A stretch of 38,516 nt of DNA, taken from assembly GCA_002179805.1 (NCBI GenBank), contig NAVB01000983.1:1-38516 (forward strand), read 5' to 3'. How positions within the stretch are numbered: the stretch's first letter is position 1; every line of letters begins with the position of its first letter. Shown in pieces: positions 27,481 to 38,456 of the stretch. This DNA is from Acanthamoeba lenticulata. Its lineage: Eukaryota > Discosea > Longamoebia > Acanthamoebidae. The notes beneath the pieces are model-generated. The model did not search any database, was not told where the DNA came from, and saw nothing but the letters and a program-made list of their open reading frames with translations. The position numbers were made by a program, and so were the translations under genes.

Positions 27481-27731
27481 GTCGAAGAACGCACCCGGCC
27501 GACATGGTGAGCCGTTCTTGGCCGATCGGTGCCAGCACTTCTCCATCAGCTTTCGACACTCCGCCTCACCCGCAGGCGTCGGGGATCTGCAGGTCGCCGG
27601 GGACGCTTGCCTCGAGAACGCCCGTTTAAAGTTGAAGCGCGAGCCTTCGCCTTAGGTCACTTGCGTGATGACGCCGACCGAAACATGGTTGGCCGGCCGT
27701 GCTTCTCTCTTCTCCGCGAATGATCTCCGTC
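27481..27731 (-). pseudogene. Decayed kinase-2 C-lobe remnant
   Basis: On the minus strand this segment aligns, with many substitutions and small indels, to the kinase 2 C-lobe coding sequence of the receptor genes (21060-21305 and 28210-28460). Recognisable blocks are gtgccagcacttct (27529 onward), gggatctgc, gacgcttgcctcgag, gatgac and atgatctccg at its right end. No frame is open across it. It is an old relic of a third receptor copy or of the neighbour's 3' end. Confidence 0.72.
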
Positions 27732-28184
27732 CGCGATGCGAGCGTACAAGAGGTGGACTCAGAAATGGGCGTCGGGGGAACTCAGCAAGGCAGCGGTTGT
27801 TGCGCGGGGCGAGAGTCCGAAGGCAACTCAAAAGCCACCAAGACAATGGTGGAGGGGAAATGGAGGGCCAATGGGGGGAGGCGGATACCAGCTTGGGCCT
27901 GAAGCCTTGGAGCGAGCTCTGTAGACACGCGGATGCAGTTGGCCACGAGAAAAGTTGTCCAGGCATCGTGAAATGCGGAGGGCGACTAACCTGCCCACCA
28001 AGGCCTGAACGGCAACCTACCAGCGCAGGGTAAGCAGCGCATGTTCTGCGTGCCGCCTTCACCATTTGTTATTGGCAGGATGCTACTGAGACAGTAAAAG
28101 GCCACATAGAATGGGCTCGTAGGTTCCTGCCACTACGGCGAACTCCATTCACTCCGCTTGCCGGCTTCTTTTCTTCTGGTTTTC
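27732..28184. other. Intergenic between kinase remnant and receptor copy 2
   Basis: These 453 bases lie downstream of the receptor 2 stop. Long frames exist on both strands but resemble nothing known. Parts could be further degraded receptor sequence, which I could not align by eye. Confidence 0.4.
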
Positions 28185-31100
28185 TTAAATGTTTTCTCTT
28201 TCAAAAAGCAGAGAGTCGAAGAAGGCCACCACGGCCTCCATGGAAGGCCGCTTCTCCGCCGATGCGTGCCAGCACTTCTTCATCATCTTCCGATACTCGG
28301 GCACGCAGTCGCCCGGGATCTGCGGACGCTTGCCCTCGAGCACGTCCAGCGACACGCCCATGAAGTTGCGTCCGGCAAAGGGCTCGCGCCTCGTCAGCGC
28401 CTGCCACATGATGACTCCGAATGAGAACACGTCGGCCCGCTCGTCGTACTTCTCCCCGCGGATGATCTCCGGCGCCGTCCAGCAGGGCGTGCCGCAGCGC
28501 GTCATGGTGGCGTTCTCCTCCTTGATGCGCGCGAACCCAAAGTCGGCCACCTTCACGTTCCAGTTCTCGTCCACCTGAGACAAACGAAAGAGCAGGGTTC
28601 GCCCGTTAGGCTAATTGCTCGAGGAGGCCAATTTGAGTGGAATCGAGAAGCAGGCGTACGAGAAGGTTAGATGGCTTGAGGTCCCGATGCACGATGACGG
28701 GATGGAGCGAGTGCAGGTAGTTGATCCCGAGCGCCGCCGACCGCAGCATGCGCAGCTTCTGCTTCCACGTGAGCTTGATGGCGTTGTTGGCGAGGATGTC
28801 CTTGAGCGAGCCCTGCTTCATGAACTCGGTCACGATGCACAGGTTGGGCTTCTTGACGCACGCGCCGATGAAGAGCACGATGTTGGGGTGGTGCAGCTCC
28901 GACAAGAAGGCCATCTCGGCGCGGAACTCGAGCATGCGCCGCTCGTCGAGCTTCTGCTTGATGAACCGCTTCACCGCCACGTCGACGCCCTTCCACTTGC
29001 CGCGGTAGACGACGCCGTAGGACCCGAGGCCCACCTGCTTGCCGAGCGCGATCTCGTGGAAGTCGATGATCCATCGGCACAGGTTGGCCGACGTCAGGAA
29101 CGTGTCCTCCTTGAACATCATCCCTTCACCAACGGCAGTCTGCATGTCGCCCGTGCCACCGCTTGAGGTAGACACGTGGCTGCGCTCCTCCTTGTGGCTG
29201 CCGGCCGTGCCGCTTGAGGGCGCGCCTGATGAAGAGGTGTCGCCGTCGTGAGCCACGCCGCCGAAGAAGCGGGCCTCGAGGCCTTCGACCTTGAGCTCGA
29301 ACAGCCGTGCGCCCTGCGGCACGTCTGGCATCTCGAACTTGCCCAGTGCCACCAGCCGCGCCTCCGCTGCCGCCGCTGCGGCTGCGGTCGCTGCGGGCGT
29401 AGATTCTACTTCACTGTCTCCCGCGGCAGCTGTGGACGCCGAGGCAGAGGCCTGAAGGAACCTTTCGCGGGCGGTGTGGCTCATCACGATCTGACCGCCG
29501 TGGGTCATGGCCGTGACGCGTGCCGCGGCATTGACCACGGGACCGATGTACTCCACGCGCCTCGTCATCGGATCGCGCACCACCTTGGGCACGCCCACGT
29601 GCACGCCCATGCGCACGCGCAGGCCCTTGAACACCACCCGATCGTCGGTGTCGCCCCACTCCTCTGCCGCGCCGGGATGCTCGAGCAGGGCCTCGGGCCA
29701 CTCGACCGCCAGCAGTGCGCGCTGCACGTCGCAGCACCAGGCCAGCGCGTCGCTCGTGTGCTGGAACGCCATGCAGAAGGAGCCCTCCCCGCTGTTCCGG
29801 TCGCGCAAGAACACGACCTCGTAGCCCCGATGCTTCTTGAGCGCGGCACGGAGGGTCTCATTGTGGAGGAGCGTGGCGTCGCGCATGGCCGCGGCGTTGA
29901 ACTCCCAGAGCGAGGCGGCGCGCGTGATGTCTGTGAACACGATCGTCACTTCGCCCTCCGGCGCGCGCACACCACCCACCGCCTGCGCCGCTGCGGACAA
30001 ATTCTTGGACGCGTTGGATGAAGATGACGAGCCCGTCGACACGGAGCCGGTGGTAGACGGCAGGGTCCACGAGCCGTAGATGTTGTTACGTGGCGGTCTT
30101 GACGCGCCATTGGAATGACCGCCGCTTGATGAGGACGAAGTCTTGGAGGTGAACGATGTCATGCCCGAGTTGGAGTCGCCGTGCATGGACGAGAGGCGCG
30201 TCATGATCTCGAGGAACGTCGGCCTGATGACCGGGTCCACATGCCAGCAGCTCGTCACCAGCTCCTCGTACTCGGGCGGGCACTGGGGCGTCTCGGGCAT
30301 CTGCGGCCGGATGTTGTCGCGCAGGACGGCCACGGCTATGGCGGCCGGGCTCATGCCAAAGTAGGGTTGGTCGCGTGTGAGCAGCTCCCACAGGATGACT
30401 CCGAACGAGTACACATCGGCCAGGATCCAGTCCACGTCGCTGGCCTCGTTGAGCACCTCGGGCGCGGTCCAGTGCACACTCCCGGCAGCGTTGTGCGAGG
30501 CGCCTTTGTGGGCGTCCTCCTTGAACTTGGTCAAGCCAAAGTCGGACACCTTGACGTTCCACTTGTTGTCGAGCAGCAGGTTGAGCGACTTGAGGTCGCG
30601 GTGCACGATGCCCGACGAGTGGAGGAAGTGCATGCCCTTGGAGGCCTGGTAGGCCATCTTGGCCTTGAGCACGAACGGGATCTCCGGGATCAGCTCGTTG
30701 TGCAGCAGCTGCTCCTCGATCCCCACGTCCATAGTACAGATGAGGTTATTGCAGCGACAGGAAGGGCAAGCAGGCAGGGACGCACATCGAAGAGGGACCC
30801 AAGGGCCATGAACTCCATGACGATGCACATCTTGGGCGGCTTGGTCGAGGCCGCCATGAAGAGCACCACGTTCGGATGCCGCAGCGACGTCATCACCCGC
30901 ACCTGGTGTTTTTGGTTTTGTTTTTGTTAATATTAGAAGTACGAAATCAAAAATTTGGTGAAGAAGGGTGCGTACCTCGTCTTGGAAGCTTTTTTCCATG
31001 TCCTTGGTGATCTTTTCTGCGGCCATGACCTTGACGGCGACCTCAGTGCCCTTCCACAAGGCCTTGTGCACTTCGCCATATCCGCCCGCGCCCAGCTGCT

Positions 31101-34100
31101 CGCCCACCTCGAGCTCGCCGTAGTCGATCTCCCAGTCGTCATTCTTCCGCTGCGATCGCTTGATGGCCCAGACAAGCACGACCACGACGGCCGCCACTCC
31201 AACCAGCACGATCACCGCCACCGGGATCACCACCGCTGTGGTAGTCATGACGCCCGCCAACCGAACCGTCAGCAAGCTCAGGCAGTCATGGAGCGCGCAA
31301 GAGAGGGAACGAGTACCGATGGCGATGGTCGAGGCGTCGTTGCTCGAGCTGGCCGCGACGAGCTCTTCGCAGTATTGACCCGTGTGGCCGCTGTCGCACA
31401 CGCACGCATTGTCCGCGCAAGTGCCGGCCCCTGAGCACAGCTCTCCCGCATCGGTGATACAGTTGGCCACTTGGCTCACGGTCACTCCATCGCATGTGAA
31501 GGCCTTCATCTGCTGGTAGAACTGGCGCTTGAGCCCGTCGTCCGCTACCGACGCCACGATGAAGCCCTGCCGGTCGGCCGACCGCGTGGCTTCCGGGCTG
31601 GTCTGGGAGTAGAGGAAGAAGGAGGCCAGCGCGGCGGCCTTGTTGCAGTCTTCCATGGTCTGGCTGCGGTAGATGAACGCGCCAAACGCCACCAGCGGCC
31701 AGCTGTCAACTGCCTCGCCTGTGTCGACAGTATAGAATATTCGCGTCAGTCCAGGACGGGCTCCGGCTGGATTCAAGTCGAAGAGGGAGGAGCGCACTGA
31801 AGATGATGCCGATGTAGTCAGGCGTAGCGGTGGTCGCGAGGTAGTGCGCAAAGGCGCTTCCGATCGAGGTCTTGTTGGGCTTCACCAACACGCCAGCCGC
31901 GTTGTACATGCTCGCCGCGTCTATAGACGGCGTCTGCAACGAAATGAATAGATAAATAAATAGATAAATAAATAAATAAAAAGAATAATGCCAAATAAAA
32001 ATTCTGCCGAAGAACGTACGAGAAGGGCGTCGTAGAGGAAAGTGAACGAAAAGGTGTCGGAGGTGTTGGACAGGAACGAGACCATGTTGGTGTAGCTTGC
32101 AACTTGGATGGTGTTGTTTGAGCCGTCGATGGGGAACGTGGCCACATCTGACGTGCCCACCTGAGAAGAGAAAGACCCGATTGGCAAAGACTGTGTGTCA
32201 GGTCACGGCACCATGACAGGCCGCATGCGGCCAAAGAAATGCGTACCAGTTGAGCAAACTCAGGCACAGTGGCGCTGAGCATGGCCGTGAACAGCTGCTC
32301 GACGGCCGAGCTGGCGGTTCGTGTGATCACTTTGATGGGACGAGCCGGCAGAGCTGCCGCGGTCACGTCAGAGTTGATCTGGACGATGCGCGGGTCATTC
32401 CACATGGTGATGTTGCCCAGGTAGATGGCCGCTAGCACGTCGACATTGAGCACCAGCTCCAGATCGTTGTTTGTCAGCTCCGGCACGTTGTAGCCTTTTG
32501 TGGAATATGTCGGTCATCAATGAGTCTCGTAATACAGACGAGCAAAGGCCAAAGTGGGACACATACCCGGAACGATGGCGTAGACGACGGCAGGCATGAG
32601 GGCCACGTCGGGCATGACCGAGTACCACTTGTCCTCCAGGCCATTGACCGTTATGCCAAACTGCGCGTCGAAGGAGAGAAGCTGCTTCTTGGCCTGCAGC
32701 GAACTGGCCTCAAAGTACTTGATCGTCGAGCTGCTCGACGACTGGCCCACGGCCCACGTCGTAAAGATGGACAGCGGCGCCCCCACACCAATGAGGAAGG
32801 ACGCGTTGAGGGCCAGCTGGCCGTTGCACTCGAGGCTCGTGAAGAGGTCGAGCAGGTTCTTGCGAAGACTTTGGTCGATCGGCACAAACCCATTGTCCTC
32901 GGCCAGCGTCGAAGCCCTGCAAAATTATTCAAATTCCTGTTCGTTGGATAACGCAATATCGGGTCTGGACATCGGCGAGAGAACGTACGCGTCATTGAGC
33001 TGGGTCCAGGCGAGGAAGCGGATGAGCTCTTCGATGTTCGTGCAGTCCAGTGACGTGATGCTCCGATTGACCAGCAGGTACGTGACATAGCTGAGTGGCC
33101 AAGAGTTGTTGCCGGGCGCGTCGACAATGTCCACGCTCAGGTTGCCTGCGCTGTAGTTGGCCGCGAACTCGGCCATGGCCGCTTGCACCGACTGCGTGCT
33201 GGGTTTGACCAGCTTGCCCTCCTTGTTGATCATGCTGGCCATCGGCAGGTTCGCCGAAACACAGTCAGTCTGCCGCAAGAAGGTCATGCTGTTGGGCGTG
33301 GTCTGTGGTTTGGACCCATACACGCCCGGCCGTGAGGTGAGCAAGAAGGCCAACAGTACGAAGAGGGAAGAGCCATGGCAAGAGGGGACTGACCGTAATA
33401 TAAAGCGCACGGGCGGCCGAGAGGCCAGCCTCCACAGCGCGGCCCTCGAGCGCGGGGGGCAGGAGGGCAAAGGAGTTGTTGGCCGCAGCAAGCGCTGTTC
33501 GGAACGTGGTGCTGAAGCTCGACACAGCCAGCTTGAACACCTCGGCCAGCGAAAAGGCATTGTTGTCGTTGAAGGCCAGCTGGATGGTGGCGTTGGGCAG
33601 CTTGGAGGCGCCCGTCGGGTTAAGGGCGACAACGCGCGAGTCATTCCACCAGGCTATCTCGCCAGCCCAGATGAGCCCCACCGTCTCCCGGTCCAGCACC
33701 TAACGGTATGTGTCAGCTGGCGAAGAGACGAGAGCGGCGGGGGGAGGGGCGTGTACGAGCGGGAGGTTGAAGCCAGCAAGGTTGTAAGTAAGAACCAATG
33801 CCTGACCGAAGAGAGGAAACTGAATGGTATTAAGTTGTTCCGCCTGGTCGGCTGGCAGAGCTCGGTCGGCGACGACGAAGTCCTGTTGAGTGTTGTCATA
33901 GTAAATTGGATAAAAAAAATAAAAATCAGGATAAAAAACGAAAAGCTTCAGGAAAACTTTTTCCTTACCACTTTCTGACGATTGTAGGCGGTGAGGGCGG
34001 CATCAAGACCAGAACCAGCATACGAAACGCTGCGCACCACGGTCGTGAGACTTGCGATCAATAGAGTGGGAAAGATTTAGGCTTTGAGATACCTGACGTC

Positions 34101-34335
34101 GTCGCGAGTGTACTGGTAGCTTTCAGCCCAAGCGTTGAGGATGACTTTGGCGTTCGACGTGCCGTCCCCCACCAGGCGTGTGCTTATCACCGCTAACTCG
34201 TTCACGCACGTCACCACACGAGCTCATGTAAGCCGTGAGCCACCAAGGTAGGTCATACCTGGAGTACGCACAAGAACTCGGCTGGCAGAGTAAGACAAGA
34301 AACAGCGTGCACCAGAGCAAGTGGTGACCATGCAT
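28185..34335 (-). CDS. Receptor kinase-cyclase-kinase with PstS-like ectodomain (copy 2)
   Basis: Fifteen exons (34335-34268, 34182-34093, 34029-33969, 33882-33757, 33699-33394, 33302-32989, 32916-32567, 32494-32247, 32160-32020, 31933-31798, 31718-31317, 31235-30976, 30902-30786, 30708-28660, 28574-28185) give 1685 residues. Architecture equals copy 1: signal peptide (HHLLWCTLFLVLLCQPSSC), two PstS-like modules (LIWAGEIAWWNDSRV, IYLGNITMWNDPRI), EGF-like module, membrane helix, kinase 1, class III cyclase and kinase 2. Exon sizes 61, 314, 350, 141 and 136 are shared with copy 1, which supports both models. The ectodomains have diverged strongly, but the cyclase and kinase 2 are nearly identical to copy 1. 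Three introns (30975-30903, 30785-30709, 28659-28575) are absent from copy 1. The C-terminus ends FDSLLFERENI, replacing the QVGDDD-type tail of copy 1. The exon 1/2 junction is the weakest. Confidence 0.9.
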
Positions 34336-34592
34336 GGCGGCGGGTGAGGTGATGGTACACAAAGTCGGGTTGTAGGAAGAAGTAAAACAACTGGCACGCC
34401 AAGAGAAGAAGAACGTCGCTTGGGACCAGTTGTGACTTACACGGGTGGCTTGATCGAGAGTGGCATTGTCGTGCAGCTCAATTTTAACAAGAAATGCCAG
34501 ATCTTGGCGGCTTTCCGCCAGCAGGAAGGACGCTATTGGTGCGCACTCCACTGTTCACGAGAAGCGCTGAAAGAAGACGTTGATCACACGGC

Positions 34593-34621
34593 GAACAGTT
34601 GCCGTGGTGAGAACCGGACAA
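34593..34621 (+). repeat. 29-bp direct repeat, copy A
   Basis: Identical over 29 bases to 35203-35231. The shared core is gttgccgtggtgagaaccgg. Confidence 0.9.
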
Positions 34622-34662
34622 CAGTAACAATTTCGCTGGAGGTCGTTGGCAAGAGGCCAGCA

Positions 34663-34697
34663 GCTGCGGCTTTCAGGCTAGAGGAGCAGCTACCGGA
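34663..34697 (+). repeat. 35-bp inverted repeat, left arm
   Basis: The reverse complement matches 35291-35325 with one mismatch in 35. It begins gctgcggctttcaggcta. Confidence 0.88.
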
Positions 34698-35202
34698 GGC
34701 TTCCGGGTAACCAGCTGGCACGTCAGCCTGAAAGGCTTATCAGTCTGCGGTTTATTTGGCATAGCGCACACCCTGCGCACACCCAGATGGTGTGCCCGAC
34801 GACAACCTTAACCGCTTCCTTCCTGTGTGATGTGCTGGACCTCATCAGTTGAGCCGGGCGGCCTAGGGTTTCCCTCCCAGAGCAGCTGCACCTGCGCTGA
34901 GTGGACAACAGGCCGGTCATTGTTTCTGACAGCCCAGCAAGATCCGAGTCTCGCGGTTCCTTGTGGCGAAAGCAGGGCAACGTGTGGCCTCAAACCACCT
35001 TTAGATGCCGTCAAGACAAACTCACAAGGGCTTGTCTCAGGTACAATCGTGAGTCATCAAACCTGAAGTCCAAGACCGGGAGGGGAGTAGAAGTCAGCAG
35101 GAACAAGATCTTGCTAAAAATGGAGAGAAAGCTCACCAGTAGAACACCTATCGCACCTGAAAAGTCATGACAGCACCAACAATCACATCACAACTGCCAC
35201 AG

Positions 35203-35231
35203 GAACAGTTGCCGTGGTGAGAACCGGACAA
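35203..35231 (+). repeat. 29-bp direct repeat, copy B
   Basis: Identical to 34593-34621 and in the same orientation. Flanking bases differ on both sides. Confidence 0.9.
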
Positions 35232-35290
35232 TTTTTCAGGACAGTGCCTTTCAGCATGCCAGACCAGGTACCTGTCGTCACCCGTGCGTC

Positions 35291-35325
35291 TCCGGTAGCT
35301 GCTCCACTAGCCTGAAAGCCGCAGC
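35291..35325 (-). repeat. 35-bp inverted repeat, right arm
   Basis: Reverse-complement partner of 34663-34697. It ends about 50 bases before the truncated kinase fragment. Confidence 0.88.
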
Positions 35326-35375
35326 AGCCTGGGTTATTGTTACAACCTCCACACGTGGCCAAAGCGGCGCCATCA

Positions 35376-35570
35376 CCATCGCCGACCCGAGAGTCGAAGA
35401 AGGCCACCACGGCCTCCATGGAAGGCCGCTTCTCCGCCGATGCGTGCCAGCACTTCTTCATCATCTTCCGGTACTCGGGCACGCAGTCGCCCGGGATCTG
35501 CGGACGCTTGCCCTCGAGCACGTCCAGCGACACGCCCATGAAGTTGCGCCCAGCAAAGGGCTCGCGCTAG
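35376..35570 (-). pseudogene. Truncated kinase-2 C-terminus, recent duplicate
   Basis: On the minus strand it encodes REPFAGRNFMGVSLDVLEG, then PGDCVPEYRKMMKKCW, KRPSMEAVVAFFDS and RVGDGDG. About 177 bases (35390-35567) differ from receptor copy 2 (28210-28388) at only about three positions. Homology stops abruptly near 35570, so the kinase N-lobe, HRD and DFG parts are missing and no start codon or upstream exon exists. It keeps the family-type tail after DS that receptor 2 lacks, so it may be the displaced original 3' end of that gene. Not expected to make a functional kinase. Confidence 0.85.
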
Positions 35571-35761
35571 CCACCTCCAAGCAAATACCTCTTCTTCTGT
35601 GGTCGATGCACGCGAGCAGTGGGTTCGAAACAATCTAATTGTTGTCCAATGTTGGCGTACATGATGAAAAAGGGCCCACACGACCAGAGGACGAGTGTGG
35701 CCATCGAGGAAAAATAGAACAAATATTGCGTTGTGAGCTTGCAACAGGCTGGCAAGAGAGC

Positions 35762-37493
35762 TTAGCCCCTGATGAACCGGACTGTGAAAGAACGAAGCGT
35801 GAGTTCGTGCATTAAAAGAGTGAGAATGGAGGGAGGAGGGGGGGGGGGAGGATGACGTGACGTACAGGAAGTGACCTGGTCATTGAAGCCTTCAGGAAGG
35901 GTCGGGCTGTAGTACTGGCGCACCTGCGTCGAGGGACCGCGGCAGTTGACGTCGTAGAAGAGTTCAAGGCCGACCATGCCAGAAGTTCCCGGGAACAGCT
36001 GGAATGAAGACGCCTGGTCGTTGAAGGGAAGAAGGTTGTAGCACTGCTCGACGCCGTAGTGGGCCGCGACCGTCAAGCAACCACCTTCGGCGTCGACGTC
36101 GGCGCAGAAAATCGCGAGCGGGGACACGTTGTTGTTGGCCTCAAAGGACCACATGCACGAGTACGAGGGCAACGAAGACTTGATGGCCGCGGTCGCGCAG
36201 TCCGAAATGAAGGCCGTCGGACTCAAATAGTTGTCTGCAAGCCAGATTGTTGGTCAGTGCTCCGAGCACTTCCGCCCGCGGAAAGCATCTGCGTCGTAGG
36301 AAGAAAAAGAAGACGTACAAGCGGGAGCCTCAGCGCGGAGGATACGGTCCGAGGCACGGTCGTCGTTGATGGAACAAGTGTAACCCTCAGAGGCCGGGTA
36401 CGCGTCGGGGTGATCGCCGCCGAGGTTGTGGCCGATTTCCTGTAATAAGAAGAGTGAGCAAGGGGACACAACCACTCAAGAAGCCCTCGAGGATACATAC
36501 GTGGATGGCGCGGCGGATAACGTCTTCCGGGTTCTCGTTGGCCTGACCGTCGACGGAGAAGCCGGGACCATCGCCGCAAGCAGTGCCAACCCAAGCGAGG
36601 CCGCCCACGCCGTACGGCTGACGGCCGGTGAGGAGGTGGTAGATGCAGGCGCGAGTGGGCTGTTCGAAGCGGCCCTCATGCAGAACGGCCTTGAAGTCAT
36701 CGAGCAGCTGACCGCCATCCATGGCATCAGAGAAGGAACCCGTCATCTCAACGTAGACGTAGTCAAAGTTGATCTGGAGGTTGAAGTTGGTCGCGTAGTA
36801 GGTCGTCACGTCGGCAAAGTAAGGCGCATACTTGGCCTTGATCTGCTGCTCCGTCAGACCGGGCAGGTTGCGAACGATGTAGTTATCGATGACCAGCACG
36901 GCCGAGCACACTGCGGTGGTGCTTCCAGACGCGGGCGGCTGAGCCGAGGGCGACGGCGACGGCGCCACGGGCGAGGGCGACGGCGACGGGGCAGCGGGCG
37001 AGGGGGACGGAGCAACGCCGGGGCAGTTCCAGGTCGACACTTGGAAGGGCGCCATGGAAGACGAGCGGATGGTGTAACCGAACCTGTGAGTCTGGCCGGC
37101 AGGGATCCCACCATTCTGGAGACGCCACTGGGGCAGGGTGTAGAGGCCTCCGGACTGCGGCACCATCTCCCAGATTTGGTCGATGGGCGCGCTGTTCGCG
37201 TCCACGCTGATGGCCACAGACGAGATGGGACCTGAGGAGGCGGTGATGAAGGCGTCCCACACCGAGTACTGCACGCCGAAGCCGTCCGTCCAGCTCGTCT
37301 GCTTGGACTGGGTGACGAGTGGCGAGGCACACACTCCGCTGCAGTCGCCATCAGCTACAAACCCGTCGCATGCTCGGAGTTAGCATAAAAAGGGTAGCAA
37401 AGGCCACAAGGTGCGGGACGACGTACCGGCCAGTGCACAGCCGGCCAAGGCAAGAAGAAGGAGGAGGATGAAGCACGCGGTAACGCGCAACAT
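35762..37493 (-). CDS. Secreted metzincin-like metalloprotease with CBM49-type N-terminal module
   Basis: Five exons (37493-37427, 37354-36501, 36439-36319, 36234-35866, 35781-35762) give 476 residues. A clear signal peptide (MLRVTACFILLLLLALAGC) starts the protein. Residues about 35-130 (SWTDGFGVQYSVWDAFIT, then YTLPQW and PAGQTHRFGYTI) resemble the CBM49 cellulose-binding module of amoebal cellulases. A Pro-Ser linker with repeated SPSP units follows. The catalytic part carries HEIGHNLGGDH, a zinc-binding HExxH with the extended metzincin third ligand. The active-site motif is split by an intron: its first His ends exon 2. The rest is Cys-containing with no known domain that I can name. It is likely exported to degrade extracellular protein or to act on cellulose-bearing cyst wall material (inference). 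The exact peptidase family is uncertain. Confidence 0.83.
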
Positions 37494-38268
37494 GGTTGTT
37501 CAAGAAGTCTCCCTCGCGAGGTGGAGGTGAGGGTGGGTTTGTGTGTCTCAGCAAAGGCAGAGCTGCTGCCTGAGTTAGCGTTTGATGTGTTTGTGCTGGT
37601 CGGACTGGTCTACGTACCCCTTTATACCTAGGCTGCACAATGTGCGTGCCGTGTGAGTGACGCTGTCCTTGAAAACTTGAAGAAATAAATGATTCGCGTG
37701 TGTTTATGCGTGGCTTCAGAACGGCTCTTACGATTGGCGCATTTCATTGTGCTCATCGTTCTGGTCACAAGAGAAGGTGGCGTATGCGAGCTCTTTTTCA
37801 ACCACGGATCCGGCCTGACCGGTTTGGCGTGGTCAGTTGATACCACTGAGGGTACAACACTTACTGAGGCAGTTCACACGAAATACACGAGCGTACCCAG
37901 TCCGCTGCGGCATACTCGGCTATTGTGCTGATCGTGGTCCTCACCCTCTGTTGATCCCTTTGCTCCCTTTGCTGTAGTCTTGTGCCTTCTCTAAGAGCCT
38001 TGGATCGTAGGGCCACCGCGCTGGCCTCCTTCCTCTACCCAGTTGTTTCATAGTCACAATGCGCAGCACATACTGGCCGGATTGGCTTCTCACGCATCTT
38101 GCACCAAGAGGGCAGCCGCAGAGCTCACCACATAGGCCCTAGCGGACAGGACCAGCTGGGTTTGCTCTTTAAAAAGGCGGGAAACGTTCCAAGAACCGTT
38201 TGGGTTTCGCCCGCTTTTGGCGGGCACGGTCGCCGCAAGATAAACAACATAAAAAAACACAACACAAC
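37494..38268. promoter_or_regulatory. Divergent promoter region, metalloprotease versus FEN1
   Basis: These 775 bases separate divergent starts. A small inverted repeat with cccgcttttggcggg lies at about 38209-38223, close upstream of the FEN1 ATG. The candidate frames (for example 37689-37931) lack family resemblance. No RNA gene was seen. Confidence 0.45.
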
Positions 38269-38456
38269 ATGGGCATCAAGGGCCTGACGCAATTGATCGG
38301 GGACACTTGCCCTGAGGCCATGAAGGAGACCGAGGTCAAGCAGTACTTTGGTCGCAAGGTCGCAATTGATGCATCCATGGCCCTCTACGCGTTTTTGATT
38401 TCCATTCGCGGAGAAAATGGACTTTGGCTCACCGATGCCACTGGCGAAACTACAAG
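38269..38456 (+). CDS. Flap endonuclease 1, first exon (partial)
   Basis: This is the first exon (62 codons plus two bases) of FEN1, the nuclease that removes 5' flaps in Okazaki-fragment maturation and long-patch base excision repair in the nucleus. [18 protein letters not shown] matches the FEN1 N-terminus. [18 protein letters not shown] carries the first metal-binding Asp and the conserved Arg/Lys. GETT precedes the gtaagg donor at 38457. The start is certain because the family begins with M-G-I and Gly2 contacts the active site. The rest of the gene is beyond the window. Confidence 0.93.

Larger units (their letters stand above)
34336..35375. other. Intergenic upstream of receptor copy 2, repeat-bearing
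   Basis: This stretch of about 1 kb holds the receptor 2 promoter side and a patchwork of short direct and inverted repeats (listed separately). No intact gene was recognised. Frames entering it from the kinase fragment on the right are not family-like. Confidence 0.45.

Noticed and set aside
27665..28033. Plus-strand ORF of 122 codons between the receptors
   Set aside because: Begins inside the decayed kinase fragment in antisense and matches no family.
34901..35170. Possible small gene in the repeat-bearing gap
   Set aside because: Short low-information frame, overlapping frames on the other strand, no motif.
35610..35640. tRNA-like gggttcgaaac motif
   Set aside because: No acceptor stem or anticodon arm could be folded around it.
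37689..38287. Small plus-strand ORFs before FEN1
   Set aside because: No family match; one overlaps the FEN1 start in another frame. Best read as promoter sequence.
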